Assembly (NCBI RefSeq): GCF_040702995.1
Contig: NZ_CP159992.1
Span: 2,877,501-2,941,500 of the forward strand
Source of the DNA: Paenibacillus sp. AN1007
GTDB lineage: Bacteria; Bacillota; Bacilli; Paenibacillales; Paenibacillaceae
Length of the DNA stretch: 64,000 nt
Direction: 5' to 3'
The first letter of the stretch is position 1, and each line of letters begins with the position of its first letter. Of the stretch, positions 18,301 to 28,259 are shown one piece after another. The position numbers and the translations under genes are program-made. The notes under the pieces were generated by a model that worked only from the letters and a program-made list of their open reading frames with translations, had not been told where the DNA came from and did no database searches.

Positions 18301-19132
18301 ATGGATCATCAAACGCTGCTTACCAACTATTTGTCCAACCTGCAGGTGGATCTGTACATGGTCAACTTCAACCGCTGCGGTTCGGATTGGCGGGATCTGG
18401 ACTACACCCCGGATTACAGCAAATTGTACTGGATCTGCGAGGGAGAAGGCTGGCTAAAAATCGGTGACCAGGAATACTACCCGAAGCCGGGACAGCTCTT
18501 TTTGATGCCGGAGGGGGTGCAGCGAGTCCTATTCCTCCATCAGTGACACGCCTTTTCTGAAGTACTGGTGTCACTTTTCCGCCAAAGTCGGGGGCGTTAA
18601 TTTATTTCAGATCCTCCGGTTTCCCCATTTTATTAACGCGGCGCAGCCAGAACTCATCGAGGAAATCTTCAAAAGTGTGCTTGCCTATGCCAACTCCGGT
18701 GAAGTTTATGCCCATATGATGGCAAAGAGTAAACTGACAGAGCTGCTGTCTTGTTACATTATGAATCTGGAATTGAACCAAATTACATACTTGAATGTAC
18801 CCGTTGTCGAAAAACTGTCTACCCTGCTGACTTATATCGATGTACATATCGAAGAGAACATGTCCGTCCAGGATCTGGCTCAGATGCTGCATATGCATCC
18901 CAATTATTTTATTCGTTTTTTCAAACAGCAGATGGGGATGCCGCCCATTCATTACATTACCAGCAGAAAAATTGATAAGGCCAAAGAAATGCTCAGCTGC
19001 ACCTCACTCACAATGACCCAAATTGCTGACAATCTCGGATTCAGCGATTCGTATTATTTTTCAAGACAGTTCAAGAAACATACCGGGCTGAATCCGACCG
19101 AATATCGTAAGCAAACGACGGTAACCACCTAA
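18301..19132 (+). pseudogene. AraC-family regulator interrupted by a frameshift
   Basis: The gene opens at an ATG with AGGAGG seven bases upstream and encodes an N-terminal cupin-like sensor (CGSDWRDLDYTPDYSKLYWI, then PKPGQLFLMPEGVQ). After GVQ the frame ends at TGA (18544-18546). The expected continuation SYSSISDTPFLKYWCHFSAK is read in the +1 frame and runs without a stop through LFQILRFPHF to two helix-turn-helix motifs (MSVQDLAQMLHMHPNYFIRFF; MTQIADNLGFSDSYYFSRQFKKHTGLNPTEYRK). One extra base between about 18519 and 18527 explains everything. The sequence on both sides is well conserved, which points to a recent mutation or a sequencing error. It lies divergent to the fucosidase, its likely target. 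Confidence 0.85.
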
Positions 19133-19231
19133 ATTTCAAAATATAGTTCAAATCCAAAAAAATATTCCCACAAGTTTAATTTTTGAAAAAAAATGGATGT
19201 GCGGCTCATTTCCGAAAAAGGAGGTTCGTAT

Positions 19232-19369
19232 ATGACGAAGAAGACAATCCTGCTCCCTGCCGCCCTGTTTGTTGTCTACTCATTCGCTGCTTTCGCCTTG
19301 GCAGCACCATCAGACAATGGGTACAGCGTGTTATCTGATCCACAAACAGGAACCGTTAAACCAAAATAA
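19232..19369 (+). CDS. 45-residue exported peptide, unknown function
   Basis: A short gene with a strong AAAGGAGG seven bases before the ATG. The product has a basic start (MTKK), a hydrophobic core of about 18 residues and a likely signal-peptidase site after FALA, leaving a 21-residue mature peptide (APSDNGYS... ending GTVKPK). Signal, RBS and size are directly visible; no family is recognised. The size and layout are those of secreted Phr-like signalling pro-peptides of Bacillales, but no Rap/TPR receptor gene is adjacent. It follows the AraC gene by 99 bp in the same direction. Confidence 0.7.
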   Translation: MTKKTILLPAALFVVYSFAAFALAAPSDNGYSVLSDPQTGTVKPK

Positions 19370-19440
19370 CGATTCATCGTTCCATGCTGGACATCTGGTT
19401 ATACATAACTGATGCAATTCAAAATATGCAAACGCCTATA

Positions 19441-19476
19441 CAAAAACAACCTCCTGATTTCTGTTCAGGAGGTTGT
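19441..19476 (-). terminator. Terminator of the DUF3817-like gene
   Basis: Perfect 12-bp arms ACAACCTCCTGA / TCAGGAGGTTGT with a 7-base loop; on the minus strand it is followed by TTTTG. The left side also faces the exported-peptide gene, so it may stop transcription from both sides. Confidence 0.85.
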
Positions 19477-19523
19477 TCGTTCGCGTTACCTTGCAATATG
19501 CGCCATGCATTATGAGCGCTATG

Positions 19524-19817
19524 TTACTGCCAATCTCTTTTTCTAAGATAAGACTCAAACACAAATGTTCCAAAAGGAAGCAGCCCTGCCAGCAGACCCA
19601 TAACCCAAAGCGATATCTTCCACTTTTTGACCAATCCCAGATGCACCATTGCAATGAGATATAGAGGAAATAAAATGCCATGAATCATGCCTAGTATAGC
19701 TACAGCTAAAGAGATATCCGCAAAATATTTGAGCGGCATTGCAATAAATACGAGCAGCAGAAGTGATATCCCCTCCCAAATACCTGCAATTCTGAAGCGA
19801 CCTGTGACCGTGTTCAT
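19524..19817 (-). CDS. Small integral membrane protein, DUF3817-like
   Basis: 97 residues with three membrane helices (about 9-30, 36-58, 68-88) and the opening GRFRIAGIWEGISLLLL..MPLKY, characteristic of the DUF3817 group found across Bacillales. The function of the family is unknown. The ATG at 19817 is placed 11 bases after AAAGGTGA; a GTG five codons earlier overlaps that site. It is single-gene, with its own terminator. Confidence 0.8.
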   Translation of the reverse strand: MNTVTGRFRIAGIWEGISLLLLVFIAMPLKYFADISLAVAILGMIHGILFPLYLIAMVHLGLVKKWKISLWVMGLLAGLLPFGTFVFESYLRKRDWQ

Positions 19818-20044
19818 TCCGTATACTCTCACCTTTCCCCAAAATCATTTGTGAAATATGTAACTTATAGCATGACGCTTTACAACGCTGTTTTCGATTC
19901 TCACACAACGTACGTAAGCTCCTTTTCAGTATTATAAAACATCAATCCGATCCGGATTTACTTTAAATTTGAATAATTATTGAATAGAATAGATTTGATT
20001 CACTCCTTGCGAACACGAACTCCATTCAGCAGCTCTCGCTCCGC

Positions 20045-21013
20045 TCAAGTCGTTGCTCGTTCCATCAAACGGTATGCTAATGATGCGGCCTTATGTTCCT
20101 CGTGTCCGAGTACTCTCCACAAATGATAAAAAGCCTGTTTCGCCTGCTCCGCAATTGGATTATGGATGGTTGTTAAGTCGAGCACACGCGACAACTCAAT
20201 GTCATCAAATCCCACAATGGCAAGCTGATCTGGAACCTGTATGTTCCGTCTGCGCGCCTCACTCAAAATGCCTATTGCGGCATAGTCGTTGGAACAAAGC
20301 ACCGCCTGCGGCAGCTCGCCCTCTTCGACCATTCGGCACAGGGCTGCTTCCCCGTCCGATGAAGTGAATACGGAATATTGATATGCTTCACGCCACACAG
20401 GAAGTCCTTTCGAAATCATAAATGTCTCATAAGCTTCACGGCGGCTTTGTGTATTGAGGCTGCTGCTGCGGCCAAAAACGTTAGCAATGCGTGTGTAACC
20501 TTTCGATACCAGATGTTCCAGTGCCAGCCTGTATCCCTGGGCCTGATCCATCGCAACTGAAGGAATTTCATCGTTCCCCATGCGCTGCCAGGACACCATA
20601 GGTCCGTACTGCATATATGCTTTTAATTCGCCTGGATCATTAACGCACGTAACGATCAGCAGACCATCCACTCGTTTACTCCGCAAATCCTCAAACGCGT
20701 GCAGCTCAATTTGTTTATCACCGCGTGACATATAGACAATGGTCTGAAATCCGTAGTCCATCGCGGTATCCATAAATTGGTTGATAAAGGTCAAACTAAG
20801 CTCATCAATCATCGCGGTGACGATGCCGATCTGTTTGGTCTGCCCCGTGGACAACGAAACTGCGTTGCGATTCGGAATATAGTCCAGCTCGTTCATGATT
20901 TCGGTAATAATCCGTCTTGCTTCATCACTAACATGCGGCGAACGGTTGATCACCCGGGATACAGTGGCCCGTGAATAACCGGAACGTTTCATAATTTCAT
21001 CAAATTTGGACAT
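20045..21013 (-). CDS. LacI-family transcriptional repressor
   Basis: 322 residues from the ATG at 21013, which has AAAGGAG seven bases upstream. An open frame extends 57 codons further but has no LacI-like sequence there. The N-terminal helix-turn-helix is SGYSRATVSRVINRSPHVSDEARR with hinge NELDYIPNRNAVSLSTGQT. The periplasmic-binding-protein-like core follows (GIVTAMIDELSLTFINQF; DGLLIVTCVND; AIGILSEARRRNIQVPDQLAIVGFDDIELS). It is divergent to the GH1 gene, and a perfect TGTAAC-CC-GTTACA dyad lies between them, so it most likely represses that gene and perhaps itself. Confidence 0.93.
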   Translation of the reverse strand: MSKFDEIMKRSGYSRATVSRVINRSPHVSDEARRIITEIMNELDYIPNRNAVSLSTGQTKQIGIVTAMIDELSLTFINQFMDTAMDYGFQTIVYMSRGDKQIELHAFEDLRSKRVDGLLIVTCVNDPGELKAYMQYGPMVSWQRMGNDEIPSVAMDQAQGYRLALEHLVSKGYTRIANVFGRSSSLNTQSRREAYETFMISKGLPVWREAYQYSVFTSSDGEAALCRMVEEGELPQAVLCSNDYAAIGILSEARRRNIQVPDQLAIVGFDDIELSRVLDLTTIHNPIAEQAKQAFYHLWRVLGHEEHKAASLAYRLMERATT

Positions 21014-21081
21014 CCCGATGCTCCTTTCCTGCGAACAAACGCCACATTTATTATGCCTTATCTTCTCTGCAAAAGTAAAAC

Positions 21082-21110
21082 TTGACGTGTAACCCGTTAC
21101 AACGTTTAAG
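21082..21110 (+). promoter_or_regulatory. GH1 promoter with LacI-type operator in the spacer
   Basis: TTGACG (21082-21087) is a good -35 element; a weak -10 candidate TTTAAG lies 17 bp on (21105-21110). Between them sits the perfect inverted repeat TGTAACCCGTTACA (21088-21101), a classic LacI/GalR-type operator shape. Binding there would block polymerase. Confidence 0.72.
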
Positions 21111-21129
21111 CTTTTGGGGAGACAATAAA

Positions 21130-21147
21130 GTGAACGCTGACGTTCAC
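21130..21147. repeat. Second inverted repeat upstream of the GH1 gene
   Basis: GTGAACG and CGTTCAC form 7-bp arms around CTGA. It lies between the presumed transcription start and the GH1 start codon. It may be a second operator for the divergent regulator or a 5'-mRNA hairpin. Confidence 0.5.
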
Positions 21148-21157
21148 AATGAATTGA

Positions 21158-22609
<1,452 letters not shown>

Positions 22610-22631
22610 GTTTCAACGCATGAAATTGAGA

Positions 22632-22712
22632 TCTTCCTTACGGCAGAAGCGTCAAAAAAGCTGCGACAGTGCAGCTTTTTTGACGCTTCTGCCGAGGAAG
22701 GTCTTTTTTCAG
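22632..22712. terminator. Very long bidirectional terminator hairpin
   Basis: A 24-bp perfect inverted repeat (22641-22664 with 22671-22694) around a 6-base loop, with an outer, nearly paired AGATCTTCCT/AGGAAGGTCT extension. The plus strand ends in TTTTTT. Both convergent genes (GH1 and the acetyltransferase) stop here. The stem contains AAAAAAGC/GCTTTTTT, so a T-run exists on either strand within the stem as well. Confidence 0.9.
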
Positions 22713-22725
22713 TCCATACACGACT

Positions 22726-23286
22726 TTAATCTTCTATCTTCCTGATTATTTTTGCGGGATTCCCGCCTACGATCATGTTATCCGGCACATCCTTCGTCAC
22801 CACCGCCCCGGATGCAATCACAACATTATCCCCAATCGTAACGCCCGGATTGATGACTGCCCTGCCGCCGATCCAAACATTGTTACCGATCGTTACAGCT
22901 TTGCCGTATTCCGCCCCGGTATTGCGTTCATGTGGTTTGAGTGGATGCGATGCTGTATAGATATGTACATCAGGTCCTAACAAGCAGTTTTCACCGATTC
23001 GAACTTCGCATACGTCGAGGATTGTACAGTTGAAATTAGCATAAAAATGATTGCCTACGTGGATGTTATACCCATAATCGACATGGATATTCGGTTCCAT
23101 GCTCAGATGTTCTCCTGTCGTTCCAAATAATTCCTTAAGCAGTGTGACGCGTGTTTCATGTTCAGTCTCCGTTGTTTGATTATACAACCGTGTCATCTTC
23201 CTAGCATGTTCCCTGTCCTGAGACAGTTCCCCATCATTAGCCATATAGAGTTCGCCAAGCAGCATCTTCTGTTTCTCTGATTTCAT
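22726..23286 (-). CDS. Maltose/galactoside O-acetyltransferase-like protein (left-handed beta-helix)
   Basis: 186 residues. An N-terminal Mac domain ([31 protein letters not shown]) precedes hexapeptide repeats that build a left-handed beta-helix ([30 protein letters not shown], then [27 protein letters not shown]). His in TASHPL is the catalytic base. The family uses acetyl-CoA to acetylate sugars taken up in excess. It stands alone, so its sugar is not indicated. An AAAGGAG lies 12 bases upstream of the ATG. Confidence 0.92.
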   Translation of the reverse strand: MKSEKQKMLLGELYMANDGELSQDREHARKMTRLYNQTTETEHETRVTLLKELFGTTGEHLSMEPNIHVDYGYNIHVGNHFYANFNCTILDVCEVRIGENCLLGPDVHIYTASHPLKPHERNTGAEYGKAVTIGNNVWIGGRAVINPGVTIGDNVVIASGAVVTKDVPDNMIVGGNPAKIIRKIED

Positions 23287-23430
23287 TGTTATGCAATTCT
23301 CCTTTGTGCTGTAAAGAACATATTATTATACTTTTTAAAACTATTTTAATTATATAGACTGACTTCGAAAAATCAATACTCCAAGCGGGAATGCTCACCG
23401 ATGCTGCTTATCAAAATGCAAAAATGCATC

Positions 23431-23472
23431 AAAAAACCTCTGCATTTCCCCAATAGCGGGAGCTGCAGAGGT
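23431..23472 (-). terminator. Terminator of the MFS gene
   Basis: On the minus strand ACCTCTGCA pairs with TGCAGAGGT around a partly paired loop and is followed by TTTTTTG. It lies 13 bp after the stop codon. Confidence 0.88.
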
Positions 23473-23484
23473 TTATTCAGAATC

Positions 23485-24648
23485 TCATGCTGCCGCATGA
23501 ACATGCTTTTCTTTGAGATTAACGGCAAGAACCGCGAAACCAAGTCCCCCAAACACTAGAATCGAGCCAACCCAGCCCGTATTCATAATCGATGAATGGT
23601 CAATGACAACCCCGCCGATATAAGTTCCCAGTGCGATACCCGCGTGGGTCACACCTGAGTTGGTACTAATCAGAATCTCGGATGTCTCAGGTGAGGTCCT
23701 GATAATCAGACTGTTCTGCACCGGTGTAACGGTCCAGCTAAGTGCTCCCCATAAACTGAGCAGCAGGAGAAACGCGATTAAAGGCAGTCCCGTGCTGAAA
23801 GGAATAACAGCCATACTGATCATGAACGGAACCAGCACGATCATAATGGCTTTGGCAGGATGAAGACGATCAGATAACATTCCGCCAATGCCCCCGCCGG
23901 CAACTGCCGCAAGCCCGAACATCATATATATCAAAGTGACTGCTGCCGCACTAGCGCCAATCGTCTCCTGCAGAAAAGGCGTAAAATAGGCATACAAGGT
24001 TAAATGCCCTGCAAGGACAAGCAGTGTTGTTGTATGAATCGCCAGCATCTTCGGATTCCAAAGTGCCTTCAACTGGTTTTTCAGACTCACGGCTGGAGAA
24101 GGCTGTACACGATCCATCGCCAAACCGATAGCCACCATTACCAGTACCGTCAGGATCGCGATCAGCATAAACACCTCACGCCATCCCAGCGCATTACCTA
24201 TAAAGATACCGATGGGCACTCCGAGAATAAGTGAAGCACTTCCTCCCATCGTAATGATACCCACAGCACGCCCTTTGTACTCCGAAGATACGATGCGGGA
24301 TGCCAGTGTCAGAGACAGCACAAAAATAAGTGAACCTGCTGCAGCTCCCAGCATGCGTCCTGCCATTAACATGTAAAAGTTCACACTAAAAGCAGAGATC
24401 AGATTACTGATAAAAAATACAAACAGCGTAACCATATATACTTTTTTACGCTCGAATCGGGCCGTTACATTTAACAGTATCGGCGCAGACACCGCATATA
24501 CCAGCGAAAAGATGGAGATGAGATACCCGGCTTTCGCCAAAGACAAATGAAGATCGGCTGCTATAAGGTCCAGAATGCCGCCCAGAATCAGTTCAACGGT
24601 TCCCACAACAAAGGCCGCAATCGCCAAAACATATACTTTTTTATTCAT
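23485..24648 (-). CDS. MFS transporter, DHA1/AraJ-like efflux permease
   Basis: 387 residues with twelve predicted membrane helices. The opening AFVVGTVELILGGILDLIAADLHLSLAKAGYLIS is typical of the AraJ/YdhP sugar-or-drug efflux branch. The A-loop RFERKKVYM and the GRMLGAAAGSLIFVLSL helix 4 motif are present. It is transcribed in the same direction as the TrmB-type regulator upstream, 140 bp away with a terminator-like hairpin between. Substrate unknown. Confidence 0.9.
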   Translation of the reverse strand: MNKKVYVLAIAAFVVGTVELILGGILDLIAADLHLSLAKAGYLISIFSLVYAVSAPILLNVTARFERKKVYMVTLFVFFISNLISAFSVNFYMLMAGRMLGAAAGSLIFVLSLTLASRIVSSEYKGRAVGIITMGGSASLILGVPIGIFIGNALGWREVFMLIAILTVLVMVAIGLAMDRVQPSPAVSLKNQLKALWNPKMLAIHTTTLLVLAGHLTLYAYFTPFLQETIGASAAAVTLIYMMFGLAAVAGGGIGGMLSDRLHPAKAIMIVLVPFMISMAVIPFSTGLPLIAFLLLLSLWGALSWTVTPVQNSLIIRTSPETSEILISTNSGVTHAGIALGTYIGGVVIDHSSIMNTGWVGSILVFGGLGFAVLAVNLKEKHVHAAA

Positions 24649-24758
24649 GATTTCAAATCCCCCTTACAAGTTACAACTACGATAGTAACCCATAAGTGAT
24701 AAAAGTTCAATGCATAGTTTAACTCTTATTTCCGTCCTATTTTCAAATTATATAAAAA

Positions 24759-24793
24759 CAAAAAAACTATTCTCTGAAAGAATAGTTTTTAAT
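24759..24793. terminator. Hairpin with T-runs on both sides, after the TrmB gene
   Basis: AAAACTATTCT pairs with AGAATAGTTTT around CTGAA, flanked by A/T runs, so it can act in either direction. It overlaps the last codon of the TrmB gene and precedes the MFS gene. Confidence 0.82.
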
Positions 24794-25541
24794 AAATCAA
24801 CCGAGTGAGCAGTCGTGCGACTTCTTCATCCTGCAGCAGCTGCTCTCCATATTTTTTGGTAATCTGTGTCAAAGCTACATCATGATAAAAATAGTCTGTC
24901 ATCGCTTTCACAACCGGTTTGGACATCGTCTTGATCGCTTTCCACGATTCATTCTCCACGCCAGCGAACAGCAAATAGGCATGGTCTACAATCAGCAGCT
25001 GCGAAGGTTCGGGAGCATCCAGCAGTGGAATAAGTGAATATTTGCGAGTCAGCGAACTTTCCAGACCCCCAACTGCCAGCACTTCAACATACACACCCTG
25101 CTTCTCCTTCTGCTCCAGCAGCTCACGGTATCTTTCCATCCTTTCGTTCCAGGCGAGAAAAAGAATCGACGAATCCGCCTCCTCAATCAGCTGTTCAATA
25201 TTAGAAGCGATTGAAGACTCATCCTTTAGGGTCCAGATGTGCTCATCGGTAAAGGTGCGTTTCATTTTGTATTGTTTCAAAGCCTCAAGATCGTTCTCGA
25301 AATCAAGCTTGATTTTGTGAATCACGGTCTGGAGATCAACGGCCATATACAGTTTTTTCTTGCCCTCCATCGTGGTTAGCACGATTCCTTTATCAATTAA
25401 TCGATTGAGCACTTCATAAATTTTGGCCTTGGGTACATTGGAGGCACCTACAATCGTCGTCGCATCCAGCGGCTCATCCTGCGCAAGTACAGCCTCGTAA
25501 ACCTGACTTTCATATTGGGTAAAACCGAATTTTTGCAGCAT
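24789..25541 (-). CDS. TrmB-family transcriptional regulator
   Basis: 250 residues. The N-terminal winged helix reads KFGFTQYESQVYEAVLAQDEPLDATTIVGASNVPKAKIYEVLNRL, the TrmB signature, followed by a coiled segment and a C-terminal sensing domain similar to the TrmB sugar-binding or phospholipase-D-like core (SSILFLAWNERMERYRELLEQ). Members control sugar transport genes. The adjacent MFS transporter is the obvious candidate target, but no operator was recognised. Confidence 0.87.
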   Translation of the reverse strand: MLQKFGFTQYESQVYEAVLAQDEPLDATTIVGASNVPKAKIYEVLNRLIDKGIVLTTMEGKKKLYMAVDLQTVIHKIKLDFENDLEALKQYKMKRTFTDEHIWTLKDESSIASNIEQLIEEADSSILFLAWNERMERYRELLEQKEKQGVYVEVLAVGGLESSLTRKYSLIPLLDAPEPSQLLIVDHAYLLFAGVENESWKAIKTMSKPVVKAMTDYFYHDVALTQITKKYGEQLLQDEEVARLLTRLIY

Positions 25542-25735
25542 GTTTCGTCCAAAACACCCTTCTCTCTTATTGTATTGAACTTTAGGTGCAAAAATAGTTC
25601 AACTTGTATCCAGTTTAAATATATGTGCTGTGCCTGTCCAGCGAGCCTGTGATTCTAATAAAAACGCATGCTGGCGGGTATATTAAGCTTGATTTACAAT
25701 AACCTATTCCCCGTTTGGAAAGGAGCATGGCCCAA

Positions 25736-25864
25736 GTGGAAAGCACAAAGGATTTTGTGAAAAAAGTTAACGAAAATGCCGAAAAGACACGTCATAACAA
25801 GAACAACGGTAAAGGTACGCCCGGTGACAAGCTTCCGAATAAGCAGCATTCCACAAACAAGTGA
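25736..25864 (+). CDS. Small basic hydrophilic protein, resembles DUF4023
   Basis: 42 residues, rich in Lys, Asn and His, with KDFVKKVNENAEKTRHNK and the ending GDKLPNKQHSTNK. No hydrophobic segment. The GTG start at 25736 lies ten bases after AAAGGAG; an ATG at 25727 in the same frame is only one base from it. The shape and the LPNKQ ending recall the short DUF4023 proteins of spore-forming Bacillales, a recollection that needs a profile search. A hairpin terminator follows directly. Confidence 0.7.
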   Translation: MESTKDFVKKVNENAEKTRHNKNNGKGTPGDKLPNKQHSTNK

Positions 25865-25878
25865 ATTGAGGAGAACTT

Positions 25879-25918
25879 GTAAAAATGGTGCCTTCTCTTG
25901 AAGAGCACCGTTTTTACA
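25879..25918 (+). terminator. Terminator of the small basic protein gene
   Basis: GGTGC(C)TTCTCT pairs with AGAG(C)ACC in an imperfect stem with a TTGA loop, followed by GTTTTTAC on the plus strand. Confidence 0.75.
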
Positions 25919-26124
25919 ATATCGTTTTATTTTGCTTTGAAACAGTCCTTGTTATGGAGGGCTTTCCATTTTAATTATTTTTTAGATAGATTTTTATGAT
26001 CAAACCTATTTACTTCCCAGTTCTGCTGTTCTTCATCTGAAACTTATTATACAATGAAACGTAATATTTACCTGGTCATTTATGTAAATAATTCTATTAA
26101 TCCTGATAACAAATGAGGGAAATC

Positions 26125-26790
26125 ATGAAAAAACAGTTTATGGTTCTTGGACTCGGACGTTTCGGTTCAAGTTTAACACGCACACTAATCGAAAACGGAC
26201 ACGAGGTGCTTGCGGTAGACAAGAATGAGACTCTTGTGCAAGAAATATCATCGATTGCTACCCATGTGGTACAGGCGGATTGTACTGATAAATCAGTCCT
26301 CCAAGAACTTGGAGCCAGCAATTTTTCACATGCCATAGTAGCCATTGGTGAAGACCTTCAAGCCAGTATATTAGCAACACTCTTACTTAAGGAACTTAAC
26401 GTTCCCAAAGTTACAGCAAAAGCTAAAAACGAAAACCACGGCAGTGTACTCGCCAAGATCGGGGCAGATCAGGTTGTGTACCCGGAACGGGATATGGCAA
26501 CCAGATTGGGGAATCAGCTCAGTTCTGACAATATGATCGATTCCATTGAATTATCACCTGATTACAATTTAGTAGAGTTTAAAGCCCCGTTGAGTATGCA
26601 CCAGCAAACGCTGCTCGAACTCAACATTAGAGCAAACTTCGGTTGTACAATCATTGCAATCAAAACGGGAAACGCGATCAATATCTCACCGCTGGCTGAG
26701 GATCGAGTGCACTCAGGAGACACACTTTTGTTGATTGGCAGTAACGAAAACATTCGAAATCTGGAGAGTGATTATGAACGGAATACATAA
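26125..26790 (+). CDS. ktrA: Potassium uptake regulatory subunit KtrA (RCK domains)
   Basis: 221 residues from the ATG at 26125, which follows GAGGGA by four bases; an ATG four codons earlier is possible. The RCK_N Rossmann domain begins FMVLGLGRFGSSLTRTL and binds NAD(H)/ATP; TDKSVLQELGASNFSHAIVAIG is typical of KtrA/KtrC. The RCK_C domain (about 135-220) can bind c-di-AMP in homologues. The ktrB start overlaps the end of this gene by 17 nt, showing translational coupling. No c-di-AMP riboswitch was recognised upstream. Assignment to ktrA rather than ktrC rests on this coupling. Confidence 0.92.
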   Translation: MKKQFMVLGLGRFGSSLTRTLIENGHEVLAVDKNETLVQEISSIATHVVQADCTDKSVLQELGASNFSHAIVAIGEDLQASILATLLLKELNVPKVTAKAKNENHGSVLAKIGADQVVYPERDMATRLGNQLSSDNMIDSIELSPDYNLVEFKAPLSMHQQTLLELNIRANFGCTIIAIKTGNAINISPLAEDRVHSGDTLLLIGSNENIRNLESDYERNT

Positions 26791-28171
26791 AAGAAACGCA
26801 CAATCTACACTTTTATCCAAACTTGAATGGGTTGTAAATATTCTGAAAAATAAGACAAGTCCTCCTCAGCTTATTATGATGATTTTTTTCGCTTTAATCT
26901 GGGTGGGTGCTGTACTGCTTGCTTTACCGATCTCCTCGAAGAGCGGACACTCCATTGGAATGCTAGATGCCTTATTCACTGCAACTTCGGCGATATGTGT
27001 TAATGGATTGGTTGTGCTTGATACAGGAAGTGTATTTTCTACGTTTGGGCAGGTCATTATTATGATTTTAATACAAGTGGGCGGGTTGGGCTTTATGACT
27101 TTGGGTGTTATGGTCGCCATCATACTCGGTAAACGAATTGGCTTAAAGCAGCGGCTCCTTATACAACAAGCAGCGAACGCTTCATCTGCTCAAGGTTTGG
27201 TCAAACTCTCATTGTATATCGTTCTGATTGCCTTTGCTTTTGAAGCTCTTGCCACCATAATATTAACACTGCGCTGGCATAGTGAACTGGGATTCGGGCA
27301 GGGTCTTTATTATGCCCTGTTTCATTCAGTATCTGCATTCAACAATGCAGGGTTCTCCTTGTGGTCAGATAGTCTTTCACCGTTTGTAGGTGATCCGGTC
27401 GTCAATCTAACGGTTATCCTCCTCTTCATTATTGGAGGATTGGGTTACATGGTGGTTGTGGACATCTTCCGAAAACGATCATGGCGTAAGCTGTCCCTAC
27501 ACTCCAAAATTGTGTTGGTTGGCAGCTCCTTGTTATATATTATCGGGTTCATCATTATTTTTTTGCTGGAGAACTGGAATCCCGCTACGTTTGCGGACTT
27601 GTCGTGGGGTGAACGCGTCTGGGCTGCGTTGTTTCAAGGCACCGCACCACGCAGCTCCGGATTTAATACCATAGAGATCGGAAGCATGCTTGCAACTTCG
27701 CAGTTCTTTATCATTATCCTGATGTTTATCGGCGCTTCCTCTGGCGGAACAGGTGGCGGAATTAAAATCAACACCTTCGTCGTGCTTGTTCTGGCAACGA
27801 TCCAAACCTTTCGGGGTGGTGGGCAAGTCCATGCATTTGAGCGGAAAATCGCAGAAGAAACCGTTATGCGGGCTCTCGCAGTTGTTATGAGTTCATTGGC
27901 GTTTGTATTAGGCATATCGATCATACTATCGATAACGGAAGGCATATTAGAGAATCATTTTCTTGATGTTCTGTTTGAAGCCACCTCAGCGTTTAGTACA
28001 ACTGGACTTTCAATGGGCTTAACAAGCGAACTGAGCGCGCCAGGCAAATTGATTGTTATTTTCACAATGTTTGCTGGCCGATTAGGACCGTTAACGCTGG
28101 CATTCGCGTTAGCACAGAAAAAACATAAGTCCAAAATTGGTTATGCTGAAGATCATGTACTTATTGGTTAA
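26774..28171 (+). CDS. ktrB: Potassium translocating subunit KtrB (Trk/Ktr/HKT family)
   Basis: 465 residues of membrane channel protein. Start: ATG at 26774 with GGAGAG five bases upstream; the open frame extends 13 codons further without support. The four selectivity-filter repeats are visible with their central glycines (TSAICVNGL, SAFNNAGFS, TAPRSSGFNT, TSAFSTTGLS). The flexible gating loop SSGGTGGGIKINTF lies in the third repeat. Together with KtrA it forms a K+ (often Na+-coupled) uptake system used in osmotic adaptation. A strong stem with arms CGCCAGCAT/ATGCTGGCG (28193-28231) follows. Confidence 0.95.
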   Translation: MNGIHKRNAQSTLLSKLEWVVNILKNKTSPPQLIMMIFFALIWVGAVLLALPISSKSGHSIGMLDALFTATSAICVNGLVVLDTGSVFSTFGQVIIMILIQVGGLGFMTLGVMVAIILGKRIGLKQRLLIQQAANASSAQGLVKLSLYIVLIAFAFEALATIILTLRWHSELGFGQGLYYALFHSVSAFNNAGFSLWSDSLSPFVGDPVVNLTVILLFIIGGLGYMVVVDIFRKRSWRKLSLHSKIVLVGSSLLYIIGFIIIFLLENWNPATFADLSWGERVWAALFQGTAPRSSGFNTIEIGSMLATSQFFIIILMFIGASSGGTGGGIKINTFVVLVLATIQTFRGGGQVHAFERKIAEETVMRALAVVMSSLAFVLGISIILSITEGILENHFLDVLFEATSAFSTTGLSMGLTSELSAPGKLIVIFTMFAGRLGPLTLAFALAQKKHKSKIGYAEDHVLIG

Positions 28172-28192
28172 AACTTCAAAAAAATCAGCTGC

Positions 28193-28236
28193 CGCCAGCA
28201 TGGCTGCTATTTATGCAGACCAATGCTGGCGTTTGA
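28193..28236 (+). terminator. Hairpin after ktrB
   Basis: 9-bp arms CGCCAGCAT / ATGCTGGCG with an inner CTGC/GCAG pair, followed by GTTTG. The T-run is short, so termination efficiency is uncertain. Confidence 0.65.
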
Positions 28237-28259
28237 ATAATATACACATGTGAGTCAAG

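Noticed and set aside
25919..26124. Possible c-di-AMP (ydaO-type) riboswitch upstream of ktrAB
   Set aside because: The conserved ydaO core elements could not be found in the 206-bp leader.
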